Positions 33,602-41,572 of a DNA stretch of 64,000 nucleotides are shown in pieces; position 1 is the first letter of the stretch, and every line of letters begins with the position of its first letter. The stretch spans positions 186,001 through 250,000 of the forward strand of contig JACKAC010000002.1 of NCBI GenBank assembly GCA_020635255.1. Direction: 5' to 3'. The DNA comes from Ignavibacteriales bacterium (GTDB taxonomy: Bacteria; Bacteroidota; Ignavibacteria; Tepidaquicellales; Tepidaquicellaceae). The translations under genes were made by a program, and so were the position numbers. The notes beneath the pieces are model-generated. The model saw only the letters and a program-made list of their open reading frames with translations, searched no databases and was not told the origin of the DNA.

Positions 33602-33849
33602 AGAAAGTGGTTATGATTATTAATATACAGGATAGCCAGCTTTTGAGAATTATTTGGGCACAGCAATCCCCGTGAAAATTAATAGACTTTAATTCTCCCC
33701 TTATCTTGCACAAAAAACAGAATAGTTGAAATTTCTCCTTAGGTGAATAATATATTGAATATATAAAGTTTTGTAAAGAATAAACCGAATCACTCAGTAA
33801 ACCTAAAAGTGAATATAAAGGAAATTTTGCAAAAGTCCTTTATATTACG

Positions 33850-33878
33850 TTGACATTTAAATCTATTTGCCTTAATTT
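33850..33878 (+). promoter_or_regulatory. Promoter of the Lrp/AsnC-glnA operon
   Basis: TTGACA at 33850-33855 and TAATTT at 33873-33878 with a 17-bp spacer. Read as a Bacteroidota promoter, TTG and TAATTTAT are 20 bp apart. The -10 element lies inside the first inverted repeat. Confidence 0.5.
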
Positions 33879-33889
33879 ATAAGGCAAAT
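33865..33889. promoter_or_regulatory. Putative operator 1 upstream of the Lrp/AsnC gene
   Basis: A perfect inverted repeat ATTTGCCTTA-N5-TAAGGCAAAT that covers the -10 element. Its half-site CCTTA/TAAGG recurs in operator 2. Confidence 0.6.
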
Positions 33890-33900
33890 CACACAAAATA

Positions 33901-33915
33901 CCTTAAAAATTAAGG
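33901..33915. promoter_or_regulatory. Putative operator 2 upstream of the Lrp/AsnC gene
   Basis: A perfect inverted repeat CCTTAA-AAA-TTAAGG. Its centre is 31 bp from that of operator 1, close to three helical turns, so both sites face the same side of the DNA. Confidence 0.5.
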
Positions 33916-33965
33916 CTCAAGAAAATACAGAGGAAATCAAGCTCGATGCAATAGATTACAGCATT

Positions 33966-34403
33966 ATGACCGAGCTCCAAAAGGATGCCCATATAAAAAA
34001 GAATGTTCTTGCAGAGATAGTAGGTCTGTCACTTCCCTCCACAAACGACAGGATCCTGAGACTCGAATCACACGGTTACATCACTTCATATACGACAGTT
34101 CTCAACCATAAGAAACTTAAGTACGACATCACGTGCTTTATTTTTGTAAAGAGCGAATCATCGAAGCATTTTTCGAGCATCATACAGAATGCACTTAAAG
34201 AAAAAGAAGTGCTCGAATGTCATTCGGTGACCGGTGAGGGTTCACATATTTTAAAGATCCGTACGCAGAACACCACGACCCTGGAGAAGCTATTAGCCAG
34301 GATACAGGCATGGCCCGGTGTCACAGCAACGACATCCAGTATCGTTCTTTCAACTCACAAAGAAACAACGAATATTTACCTTAATAATAAAAACCAATCA
34401 TAA
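33966..34403 (+). CDS. Lrp/AsnC-family transcriptional regulator
   Basis: At least 145 residues: an N-terminal helix-turn-helix (KNVLAEIVGLSLPSTNDRILRLESHGYI) and a C-terminal RAM-type effector domain (about 65-140, VLECHSVTGEGSHILKIRT). The ATG at 33966 cuts off the first family helix. The same frame upstream encodes LDAIDYSI directly before MTELQKDA, the normal family start, but no ATG, GTG or TTG is in reach, so initiation may be at ATT 33909 or a similar codon. It lies 13 bp before glutamine synthetase and is probably an amino-acid-responsive regulator of that gene and of itself. Confidence 0.87.
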   Translation: MTELQKDAHIKKNVLAEIVGLSLPSTNDRILRLESHGYITSYTTVLNHKKLKYDITCFIFVKSESSKHFSSIIQNALKEKEVLECHSVTGEGSHILKIRTQNTTTLEKLLARIQAWPGVTATTSSIVLSTHKETTNIYLNNKNQS

Positions 34404-34416
34404 AATCAAAAACCCT

Positions 34417-35868
34417 ATGGCAAAAAAGAACCAAATCGATGCAGAAAAGGACAAATTGAAAGCCATCAATGACGTCTTTAAGCTGGCGAAAGAAAAGGAA
34501 GTAAAGATGGTGGACCTCCGCTTTACAGACTTGCCGGGACAATGGCAACATTTTTCAATTCCAATCGACAAGCTCGAGCAGGAGAGTTTCTATGAGGGAT
34601 TCGGCTTTGACGGCTCCTCGATCAGAGGTTGGAAGTCAATCAACGAATCCGACATGCTTGTAATACCCGACCCGACCACTGCACATATAGATCCGTTCAT
34701 TAAATCTACATCACTGGTCATGATCTGCGACATTACCGATTGTGATAAAAATCCTTATGATCATGATCCCCGGTATATTGCAAAGCAGGCGCAGAAGTAT
34801 CTGGAATCTACCGGCATAGCAGACACGGCATACTTCGGACCGGAAGCAGAGTTTTTTATTCTCGACCACGTAGCATATAACGTGAATGAATACTCTAGCT
34901 GGTATAGGCTGGATTCAGTAGAGGGATTCTGGAATACCGGAAGTGAGAAGGAAGTAAACCTGGGTCACAAGATCAGACAGAAAGAGGGATACTTCCCGGT
35001 ACCCCCGTCGGATTCAATGAATGACGTCAGGAACCTGATGGTTGATTACCTGATGGAAGTCGGAATGGACGTGGAGACTCAACACCACGAAGTTGCCACA
35101 GCAGGTCAGTCTGAAATTGATATTAAGTACGGCAAGATGCTGGATATGGTAGATCAGATGCAGTGGTTTAAATACATAATAAAGAACACGGCAAGGTTAG
35201 TCGGTAAGACAGCCACATTTATGCCAAAACCGATATTCGGTGATAATGGAAGCGGTATGCATACACACATTAGTCTTTGGAAGGGCGGAAAGCCTCTCTT
35301 TGCCGGGAATGAGTATGCAGGGCTTAGTGAGATGGGATTGTATTTTATTGGAGGTCTTTTAAAACATGCTTCTTCGATACTGGCATTTTCAAATCCGACG
35401 ACAAATTCTTATAAGAGGCTGGTACCCGGTTACGAAGCTCCTGTTACGCTGGCATATTCGAAAGCAAACAGAAGCGCGGCAGTAAGAATACCAATGTATT
35501 CAAATAATCCAAAAGCAAAGAGAGTGGAATTCAGATGCCCGGACGGTACTGCAAACCCGTATCTTGCTTTTGCGGCAATGCTAATGGCTGGACTTGATGG
35601 TATTGAGAACAAGATACACCCGGGTGATCCGCTGGACAGAAATCTCTATGACATGCCGCTCGACGAATATATGAAGCTGAACCATGCACCTGAGACATTC
35701 CGCCTGGCGCTGTATAATCTGAAAAAAGACCATGGATTTTTGACTAAAGGCGGTGTATTTTCTGAAGAATTGATAGAGACGTATGTAAAATATAAAATAG
35801 AGAATGAGGTAAACCAGGTTCAGCTGAGACCTCATCCTTATGAATTCCATCTTTACTATGAAGTTTAA
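34417..35868 (+). CDS. glnA: Glutamine synthetase type I
   Basis: A 483-residue GSI enzyme, counted from the ATG at 34417 (MAKKNQID). A longer frame reaches back into the regulator gene but has no family support. Signature segments: FDGSSIRGW, the catalytic/ATP region PIFGDNGSGMHTHISLW, RLVPGYEAPV, and NRSAAVRIP. A Tyr lies in DRNLYDMP, the position of the adenylylated tyrosine in GSI-beta enzymes, though no adenylyltransferase is nearby. It makes glutamine from glutamate, ammonia and ATP. A terminator follows. Confidence 0.96.
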   Translation: MAKKNQIDAEKDKLKAINDVFKLAKEKEVKMVDLRFTDLPGQWQHFSIPIDKLEQESFYEGFGFDGSSIRGWKSINESDMLVIPDPTTAHIDPFIKSTSLVMICDITDCDKNPYDHDPRYIAKQAQKYLESTGIADTAYFGPEAEFFILDHVAYNVNEYSSWYRLDSVEGFWNTGSEKEVNLGHKIRQKEGYFPVPPSDSMNDVRNLMVDYLMEVGMDVETQHHEVATAGQSEIDIKYGKMLDMVDQMQWFKYIIKNTARLVGKTATFMPKPIFGDNGSGMHTHISLWKGGKPLFAGNEYAGLSEMGLYFIGGLLKHASSILAFSNPTTNSYKRLVPGYEAPVTLAYSKANRSAAVRIPMYSNNPKAKRVEFRCPDGTANPYLAFAAMLMAGLDGIENKIHPGDPLDRNLYDMPLDEYMKLNHAPETFRLALYNLKKDHGFLTKGGVFSEELIETYVKYKIENEVNQVQLRPHPYEFHLYYEV

Positions 35869-35913
35869 TAGGAAGTGTAAGTAAACAAAGTACGCTGATT
35901 ACCTTACACTTAG

Positions 35914-35951
35914 AAGCCTCTCTGCTTTATGCGGTGAGGCTTTCTTTTTTT
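35914..35951 (+). terminator. Intrinsic terminator of glnA
   Basis: A stem AAGCCTC / GAGGCTT with a 15-nt loop and a T-rich tail, 46 bp past the glnA stop. Confidence 0.82.
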
Positions 35952-36015
35952 AAGGAACATTTGCATTTTATATCAAGTATCAATCTTTAAGCGGTTAAAG
36001 AAAAACTTAATAGCC

Positions 36016-36957
36016 ATGAAAAAAGCAAAGAATTTCAAAGCGGTGTTATTTCTTATTCTCGGATTTATAATACTGAATGGATGCATGGATAAATCCGGAA
36101 ATAAGGATACGGAGAATCAGCCTCCGATGACATACAATACGGACGGTACATCGAACATGGATGTAGCCGGCGACAAGGAAAGGACGGTTTACAAAAAAAC
36201 GAGCCTGACATCCGAAAATCAGCAGGATGAAACAGAGATACCTACACAACAACAGCAAAGGCTCATTATCCGAACGGGAACAATGAATCTTGAGGTCGAA
36301 ACTTACGGTGAGGCGGAAACAAAGATCAATGATCTTGTGAAAAATTTGAACGGGTATACATCTGCCTCGAGCTCGAGCCTAAATGCGGCAGGGAAAAAAC
36401 AGGGATCGATCACGATAAAAGTACCGGCAGAGAAATTTGACGAGCTGGTTGCAAAGCTAGGCGAGATAGGCACAATAGCTTCACAAAATATTTCATCGAA
36501 TGATGTAACCGAAGAGTACATAGATCTCGAAGCGCGGTTAAAAACAGAGAGGGAGCTGGAGCAAAGATTGATATCGCTTCTCGATACTAAAGCAGGTTCG
36601 CTTTCCGATATAATCGAGATAGAAGGAAAGCTGGCTACAGTCAGGCAGAAAATTGAAAGCGTCGAGGGCAGGATGAAATTTCTCAGGACCCAGGCGGCAT
36701 ATTCCACACTTACAGTTTCTGTATTCGAGCCATCACTCCTCGATACATCATCGGGCGGAGGATTCTTTTACGAGATAGGACAGGCATTCAAGCAAGGTCT
36801 GGAAGGATTCACGGATGTATTGAAGGCAATTATTGTAGTTGCTATTGCTTTACTGCCGTTGCTGGTATTCCTGGCGATCGTAGTATACATTGTAATACGG
36901 ATCATTAAGTGGTACTCGAAAAGAAAAGGTTCAAAAGCAGTTGTGAGCAAAGCATAA
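36016..36957 (+). CDS. DUF4349-domain lipoprotein
   Basis: A 313-residue envelope protein. Lipobox IILNGC near residue 23, a low-complexity linker (about 25-75), the DUF4349 domain (about 80-240: RLIIRTGTMNLEVETY, GSITIKVPAEKFDELV, a coiled coil around EEYIDLEARLKTERELEQRL, AAYSTLTVSVFEP), and a C-terminal membrane helix (about 270-297) with a basic tail. Having both a lipobox and a C-terminal helix is usual for the family. Function is unknown; proteins of this family are thought to respond to envelope stress. Single gene with its own terminator. Confidence 0.87.
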   Translation: MKKAKNFKAVLFLILGFIILNGCMDKSGNKDTENQPPMTYNTDGTSNMDVAGDKERTVYKKTSLTSENQQDETEIPTQQQQRLIIRTGTMNLEVETYGEAETKINDLVKNLNGYTSASSSSLNAAGKKQGSITIKVPAEKFDELVAKLGEIGTIASQNISSNDVTEEYIDLEARLKTERELEQRLISLLDTKAGSLSDIIEIEGKLATVRQKIESVEGRMKFLRTQAAYSTLTVSVFEPSLLDTSSGGGFFYEIGQAFKQGLEGFTDVLKAIIVVAIALLPLLVFLAIVVYIVIRIIKWYSKRKGSKAVVSKA

Positions 36958-36981
36958 GAGTTTGGTTTATTCTCTCTACTT

Positions 36982-37019
36982 ACCCGGTGTATGATATAAT
37001 GATCTGCACCGGGTTTTTT
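36982..37019 (+). terminator. Intrinsic terminator of the DUF4349 gene
   Basis: A perfect stem ACCCGGTG / CACCGGGT followed by a T run. Confidence 0.88.
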
Positions 37020-37068
37020 ATTTTAATAAGGATTTCTTTATCTTTACGAAAGTATCAACCTTACAGCC

Positions 37069-37614
37069 GTGAACAGGGATAAAGTAAAGGATATTAGTTT
37101 TAAGGAGATAGTCGATGATCATCAGAAGAAAGTCATCAATATCTGCTATCGTTTCACCTCTAACATACATGATGCAGAGGACATATCGCAGGAAGTTTTT
37201 ATCGAAGTATATCATTCCCTGAATAAATTTAGATCTGAATCAAAACTTTCAACATGGATATATAGAATTGCTGTTAACAAATCGCTTGATTTTATAAAAA
37301 GTAAAAAACGTAAGAAGAGATTCTCATTCGGCAAACAGGCTGATGAGGAAGTATTAGCTAACATTCCCGCCAATGAGCCTGACCCGGCTACACTTTTCGA
37401 TGATGACCTGCGGAGAAAGATCTTAAAGAAAGTATTGGGTGAACTTCCTGATAAACAAAGGATAGCTATAACATTAAACAAATTCGAGGGTATGAGCAAT
37501 AGCGAGATTGCCGAGATATTAAAGGTTCAGGTGAATGCGGTAGATTCATTAATATTTAGGGCAAAACAAAATCTTCAAAAAAAGCTCTATAATTTTTATA
37601 GAAATTACAAATAA
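37069..37614 (+). CDS. ECF-type RNA polymerase sigma factor
   Basis: A 181-residue sigma factor starting at GTG. Region 2 spans about 15-85 (DAEDISQEVFIEVYHSLNKF, LSTWIYRIAVNKSLDFIK) and region 4 about 125-178 (LPDKQRIAITLNKFEGMSNSEIAEIL, with the recognition helix VNAVDSLIFRAKQ). There is no region 3, as expected for group 4. The next two genes encode a small single-helix membrane protein and a Spy/CnrX-like envelope protein, the usual layout of an ECF factor controlled by an anti-sigma and a periplasmic sensor. Confidence 0.93.
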   Translation: MNRDKVKDISFKEIVDDHQKKVINICYRFTSNIHDAEDISQEVFIEVYHSLNKFRSESKLSTWIYRIAVNKSLDFIKSKKRKKRFSFGKQADEEVLANIPANEPDPATLFDDDLRRKILKKVLGELPDKQRIAITLNKFEGMSNSEIAEILKVQVNAVDSLIFRAKQNLQKKLYNFYRNYK

Positions 37615-37662
37615 TACAGTAAGTATTCTCAAAAAGATATCGTCTAATTAAATAGTAAGGAA

Positions 37663-37992
37663 ATGAATAAAAAAGTTGAAAAAACTCGCTCAGTAGTAGA
37701 TAGCGATGTGGATAGGACTCTCTTATTACTCGATGAACATCATGAGGAAATAGATGCAAGCCCTTATTTCTACACAAAGCTGATGGGGAGAATACAATCG
37801 GATGAATCCGAATCTATGTTTAAGTCCCTCAAAGGGGCGGTTATTCTCCCTGCTCTGCTTGTGTTGATATTGCTCTTTAACATCCTGACAATGGTTTACA
37901 GTTCGGACGAAGGAGAAGTCACCGAATCCGTTACCTCCCCAACTGATATAAGTATATTCCTTGAGCAGTATCATTTGACAAATAACAGATAA
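37663..37992 (+). CDS. Small single-pass membrane protein, probable anti-sigma factor
   Basis: A 109-residue protein with an acidic cytoplasmic N-terminal part (about 1-58) and one membrane helix (about 60-81, GAVILPALLVLILLFNILTMVY). There is no recognisable zinc anti-sigma HxxxCxxC motif. Its position directly after the ECF sigma gene and its short cytoplasmic segment are what point to an anti-sigma role. It starts 48 bp after the sigma stop and ends 10 bp before the sensor-like gene. Confidence 0.65.
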   Translation: MNKKVEKTRSVVDSDVDRTLLLLDEHHEEIDASPYFYTKLMGRIQSDESESMFKSLKGAVILPALLVLILLFNILTMVYSSDEGEVTESVTSPTDISIFLEQYHLTNNR

Positions 37993-38002
37993 GGGGAAAG
38001 AA

Positions 38003-38539
38003 ATGGAAAAGTACGTAAAAGTTAAGATCTTTTATTGGGTGGTGATAGTCCTAGCAGTTATTAACCTGGGCACATTGGCTATCATATGGTTTGATAAACC
38101 TCAAATGCCGGATTTTAGAGAAAAGCCTTTTAAAAACGGAGGTCCCCCTCCCGGTCATAATCTGACGGATTTCTTTAAAGAAAGGCTTGACTGGAGTGAT
38201 GAACAGGCGCAGAAGTTCAAGCCGCTAACGGAAGCATACGAGAGAGAATCATCGATATTATTTGACAGCATAAGACAGGTAAGGAAGCAGATGTTTGATG
38301 AAATATTTACTGATGGTAGTAAGAGAGACTCACTTATAAATAAAATAACAGAATTACAAAGAAGGATAGATATACAAAGATATAATCACTTTAAAGATAT
38401 ATCGGATATATGTACACCTGAACAGAAAGAAAAGTTTAAGGATGTAATAAATGAAGTCTTTGTGCCAATGAGAACACCTGAATCTGATGATAGAGGACCC
38501 CGGAAGGGACCTCCAGGTGGGATGCCGCCCCCGAAGTAA
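38003..38539 (+). CDS. Spy/CnrX-like periplasmic sensor protein
   Basis: A 178-residue membrane-anchored envelope protein. Membrane helix at about 8-27, then a Pro/Gly-rich segment, and a helical region (about 55-150) of Spy/CpxP/CnrX type: DWSDEQAQKFKPLTEAYERE, RQVRKQMFDEIF and the hallmark ICTPEQKEKFKDVINE. The tail is Pro/Gly/Arg-rich. Such proteins sense metals or misfolded proteins and control ECF factors. A ribosome-binding site AAGGGGAAAG precedes the ATG. Confidence 0.78.
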   Translation: MEKYVKVKIFYWVVIVLAVINLGTLAIIWFDKPQMPDFREKPFKNGGPPPGHNLTDFFKERLDWSDEQAQKFKPLTEAYERESSILFDSIRQVRKQMFDEIFTDGSKRDSLINKITELQRRIDIQRYNHFKDISDICTPEQKEKFKDVINEVFVPMRTPESDDRGPRKGPPGGMPPPK

Positions 38540-38579
38540 TTTATCCGGCATTCATTTTATAAATAAATAATACCTAAAA

Positions 38580-39548
38580 ATGAAAAGACGAGATCTTTTA
38601 AAAGGACTGGGCTTAGTTGGACTTGGGACAATGCTTCCTCTTGTTAACACTGAAAAAGCCATTAGTAAAGCGATGAATGCTATGGGGAAAACAGGTGCCG
38701 TTGATACTTGCTGGCTCACACCGGCGTTGACGGAGGGTCCTTATTATATTAACCCAAACCTATTCAGGCAAGATATAACCGAGGGCAGACCGGGTATGCC
38801 ACTTCACATGAAGATAAACGTGATCAATTACAATTGTGATCCAGTATCAGGAGTGTTGGTCGATGTGTGGCATGCCGATAAAGACGGTAACTACTCGGGA
38901 TTTAACGGTTTTGTAGGGCAGACTTTTATGAGAGGTATACAGCCTACTAACTCGCAAGGTCTGGCAGAGTTCGATACAGTATACCCGGGATGGTACCAGG
39001 GAAGAGCAACGCACATTCACTTCAAGGTAAGGCTTACCGCATCGACATATGTAACATCCCAGTTCTGTTTCCCGGATGAAACAAACAACACGGTATATGC
39101 TACGCCGGAATATGTTGGGAGAGGTCCTAACCCGACGACAAACGCGGCAGACAGCATCTTCCACGAAGCGCTTCCTCAATACTTAGTGATGACAGCGACA
39201 CCAAATGGCAATGGCGGATACGACGGTGAATATACAATCGGGATAGATTCTCCGACCTCGATAGGCGATCCGGAAGTTCAGCCTAATGAATTTGCATTAA
39301 AGCAAAACTATCCAAACCCATTCAATCCATCAACGGTGATCCCATACCAGATTGCGCAAAACAGTGACGTACAGCTTATTATTTACAATACAATGGGACA
39401 GAAGGTGAGGACACTTGTTAATCAGAGGCAGAATGCCGGTTCTTACGAGATAAAATTCAATGCGAACGGATTGAGCAGCGGATATTATTTTTATAAGCTG
39501 ATCGCAGGAGGTTTTGTGCAAACGAAAGAAATGCTCCTAATTAAATGA
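38580..39548 (+). CDS. Intradiol dioxygenase-like protein with Tat-like signal and T9SS domain
   Basis: A 322-residue secreted protein. It starts with KRRDLLKGLGLVGLG, a Tat-like signal. The dioxygenase core (about 45-215) keeps the iron ligands of intradiol enzymes: Tyr55 in EGPYY, Tyr139 in YPGWYQGR, and His145 and His147 in RATHIHF. VDVWHADKDGNYSGF is the typical strand motif. Residues about 235-322 are a T9SS sorting domain (KQNYPNPFNPST). It would open catechol-type rings outside the cell, but the substrate is unknown. Secreted dioxygenases without the N-terminal linker domain are known. Confidence 0.87.
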   Translation: MKRRDLLKGLGLVGLGTMLPLVNTEKAISKAMNAMGKTGAVDTCWLTPALTEGPYYINPNLFRQDITEGRPGMPLHMKINVINYNCDPVSGVLVDVWHADKDGNYSGFNGFVGQTFMRGIQPTNSQGLAEFDTVYPGWYQGRATHIHFKVRLTASTYVTSQFCFPDETNNTVYATPEYVGRGPNPTTNAADSIFHEALPQYLVMTATPNGNGGYDGEYTIGIDSPTSIGDPEVQPNEFALKQNYPNPFNPSTVIPYQIAQNSDVQLIIYNTMGQKVRTLVNQRQNAGSYEIKFNANGLSSGYYFYKLIAGGFVQTKEMLLIK

Positions 39549-39555
39549 GTAATAG

Positions 39556-40326
39556 ATGCACAATTATAAGATGGAAGAACTAACTACAAAAGATAATGAT
39601 GTGCTCTGGTTAATACCCGAGGATGAAGAAGAACCATATTTTTTTAACTCCGATATTATTAGAAGTAATATAAAGGAAAACAAAAAAGGTTTTCCCCTGA
39701 GACTGGAATTGAAAGTAATAGATATTGATGGGAAGCCATTTAAAAATGCATTTGTTGAGATTTGGCATGCCGATGAAGAGGGTGAGATATCAGGTACAGG
39801 AGATGCTATAGGTGAGACATTTTTTAGAGGCATCCAGCTGACGGGTGATGACGGCATGGTTATATTTGAAACATTATATCCGGGGGTGGTCTCTGAAGGT
39901 GAAGCTCCATATATGAATGTTATAGTGAGGATGAATATGAAATTTTTTGTTGCTACAAAATTATATCTTCCTGAGTCTATTAGTGACAATGATTTCAGCA
40001 ACCAATCGTATACGATTGGTATAGGTAACAGCGATGAATATAACATGGAATTAGATGAGCCTGAGAATTTTACAATATTTGAAATAGACCCTAATCCATT
40101 TAAAAGTTTTATAAATATTTCATATCAGTTAAGATCTGACGGAAATGTGAAGGTACAGATATTCAATTCAATGAACGAGGAGATCGAAACGATATTCGAG
40201 GGCCATCAATTGGAAGGAATCTACAGCATAGGATATAACTTAACGAAGCTCCTGCCGGGTTTCTATACAGTAAAGCTAACCCTTAATAATGAAACAGGCG
40301 CAAAAGAGGTAGTAGTATTAAAGTAG
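39556..40326 (+). CDS. Degenerate intradiol dioxygenase-like paralogue
   Basis: A 256-residue paralogue of the upstream gene, 7 bp behind it. The fold motifs persist (FVEIWHADEEGEISG, FFRGIQLTGDDG, YPG), but the iron site is lost: Tyr139 of the upstream protein aligns with Val112, and the two ligand histidines align with a Pro/Tyr and Asn121 in APYMNVIV. The N-terminus has no export signal. The C-terminus looks like a decayed sorting domain (DPNPFKSFINISY ... GFYTVKL). Probably a non-catalytic protein or a gene on the way to loss, though the frame is intact. Confidence 0.78.
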   Translation: MHNYKMEELTTKDNDVLWLIPEDEEEPYFFNSDIIRSNIKENKKGFPLRLELKVIDIDGKPFKNAFVEIWHADEEGEISGTGDAIGETFFRGIQLTGDDGMVIFETLYPGVVSEGEAPYMNVIVRMNMKFFVATKLYLPESISDNDFSNQSYTIGIGNSDEYNMELDEPENFTIFEIDPNPFKSFINISYQLRSDGNVKVQIFNSMNEEIETIFEGHQLEGIYSIGYNLTKLLPGFYTVKLTLNNETGAKEVVVLK

Positions 40327-40353
40327 AGTGTAGTAATTTATTTCCCCCTATGT

Positions 40354-40386
40354 AAACCCCAGTCGATTAGTAGAGTGGGGTTTTTT
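40354..40386 (+). terminator. Intrinsic terminator of the ECF operon
   Basis: A stem AAACCCCA / TGGGGTTT with a 14-nt loop and a T run. It closes the cluster that begins with the ECF sigma gene. Confidence 0.88.
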
Positions 40387-40391
40387 ATTAA

Positions 40392-40423
40392 CTTATATAC
40401 CATAAAAAATTATGGTATATAAG
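40392..40423. promoter_or_regulatory. Perfect 14-bp inverted repeat upstream of a radical SAM gene
   Basis: CTTATATACCATAA and TTATGGTATATAAG separated by AAAA. It lies 5 bp after the terminator and 23 bp before the next start codon. It could be an operator over the promoter or a hairpin in the leader. Confidence 0.6.
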
Positions 40424-40446
40424 AATTATTTTATGTATCTTTTTTT

Positions 40447-41529
40447 ATGAAAGAATATTCAGTACATCCAAATAAAATAAAAGGAAGAGGGACGGCATTA
40501 AACCCGCAAAACAGATTCGAGAAATTATATATAGAGGCGGATCTTGAAGCTGATGAGTATTTCGATAAGGAAGAGCGCATAACCAAGACTGTATATTTTC
40601 GTGACAACACAAAGAGAATGATAAATAAAGTCGAGAGCCCGGATCTGGGGATGATGTTTAGCATGAATCCATATCGAGGATGTGAGCATGGATGCATTTA
40701 TTGCTATGCGAGACCCACACATGAATATCTTGGTTTCAACAGTGGGCTTGACTTTGAAACTAAGATAATGGTCAAGCCTGACGCTCCGGAACTGCTTCAC
40801 AACGAACTTAATAAAAAAACATGGGTAGCGAACGCGGTTGGAATGTCAGGAGATACGGATTGCTACCAGCCCGGCGAAAGGAGGTTCAGGATAACGAGAG
40901 GGTGTTTGGAAGTTTTTCTTAAGTTCAGAAATCCGGTTTACATCATCACAAAGAATGCGCTTGTGCAAAGAGATATAGACCTTTTAAAAGAGTTAGCCAC
41001 TATGAACCTCTCACACGTTGTGGTTTCGATAACGAGTCTGAAACCGGAGATAACAACAGTAATGGAGCCAAGAACAGCCAGACCGCAAAGAAGACTGGAT
41101 ACGGTGAGCAGATTAAGAGATAACGGTATACCTGTTTCTGTTAATGTTGCGCCGATAATACCCGGATTAACGGATGAGGAAGTTCCTTCCATACTAAAGG
41201 CAGCTAAGGAAGCGGGGGCTTTAACAGCGGCAATGACGTTAGTGAGATTGCCATGGCAGAATAAGGAGTTGTTTATAGATTGGGCGAGAAGGGAATTTCC
41301 TGACAGGGCAGACAAGATATTGAACCGCATAACAGATATTCACGGAGGGAAGTTATATAATAGTGAATATTTTAAAAGATTTTCGGGACAGGGTAAATGG
41401 GCTGAAACAATAAAGAAAATATTCCGTCTTAATAGAGCTAAATACGGACTGGACAGGGATGTGCCTGCCCTTTCGAGGGAGCATTACAGGAAGGTTAAAG
41501 ACCAGAAACAATTCGGGATGTTCGGATAG
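40447..41529 (+). CDS. PA0069-family radical SAM protein
   Basis: A 360-residue radical SAM protein. The cluster motif is Cys79-x3-Cys83-x2-Cys86 in YRGCEHGCIYCYARP, and the strongly conserved segment GVSGDTDCYQP-like (here GMSGDTDCYQPGE) follows. This matches the PA0069/Rv2578c family, related to spore photoproduct lyase. Members are widespread and lack a proven reaction; a DNA repair role has been proposed from the relation to spore photoproduct lyase. First gene of a plus-strand group with a RapZ-C-like protein and an MFS transporter. Confidence 0.87.
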   Translation: MKEYSVHPNKIKGRGTALNPQNRFEKLYIEADLEADEYFDKEERITKTVYFRDNTKRMINKVESPDLGMMFSMNPYRGCEHGCIYCYARPTHEYLGFNSGLDFETKIMVKPDAPELLHNELNKKTWVANAVGMSGDTDCYQPGERRFRITRGCLEVFLKFRNPVYIITKNALVQRDIDLLKELATMNLSHVVVSITSLKPEITTVMEPRTARPQRRLDTVSRLRDNGIPVSVNVAPIIPGLTDEEVPSILKAAKEAGALTAAMTLVRLPWQNKELFIDWARREFPDRADKILNRITDIHGGKLYNSEYFKRFSGQGKWAETIKKIFRLNRAKYGLDRDVPALSREHYRKVKDQKQFGMFG

Positions 41530-41572
41530 ATTTTCGGTGTTAAAACTTCCCGTCTAATTGCTATATTTACTC

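Larger units (their letters stand above)
33602..33965. other. Regulatory intergenic region between subtilase and Lrp/AsnC gene
   Basis: About 360 bp between divergent genes. The left half is AT-rich without clear signals. The right half holds a sigma-70-like promoter and two inverted repeats described separately. The frame of the regulator stays open upstream of its first ATG as far as 33876. Confidence 0.6.

Noticed and set aside
34318..34416. Upstream extension of glutamine synthetase
   Set aside because: The extra 33 residues overlap the regulator gene in another frame and do not resemble the GSI N-terminus. The ATG at 34417 gives the normal length.
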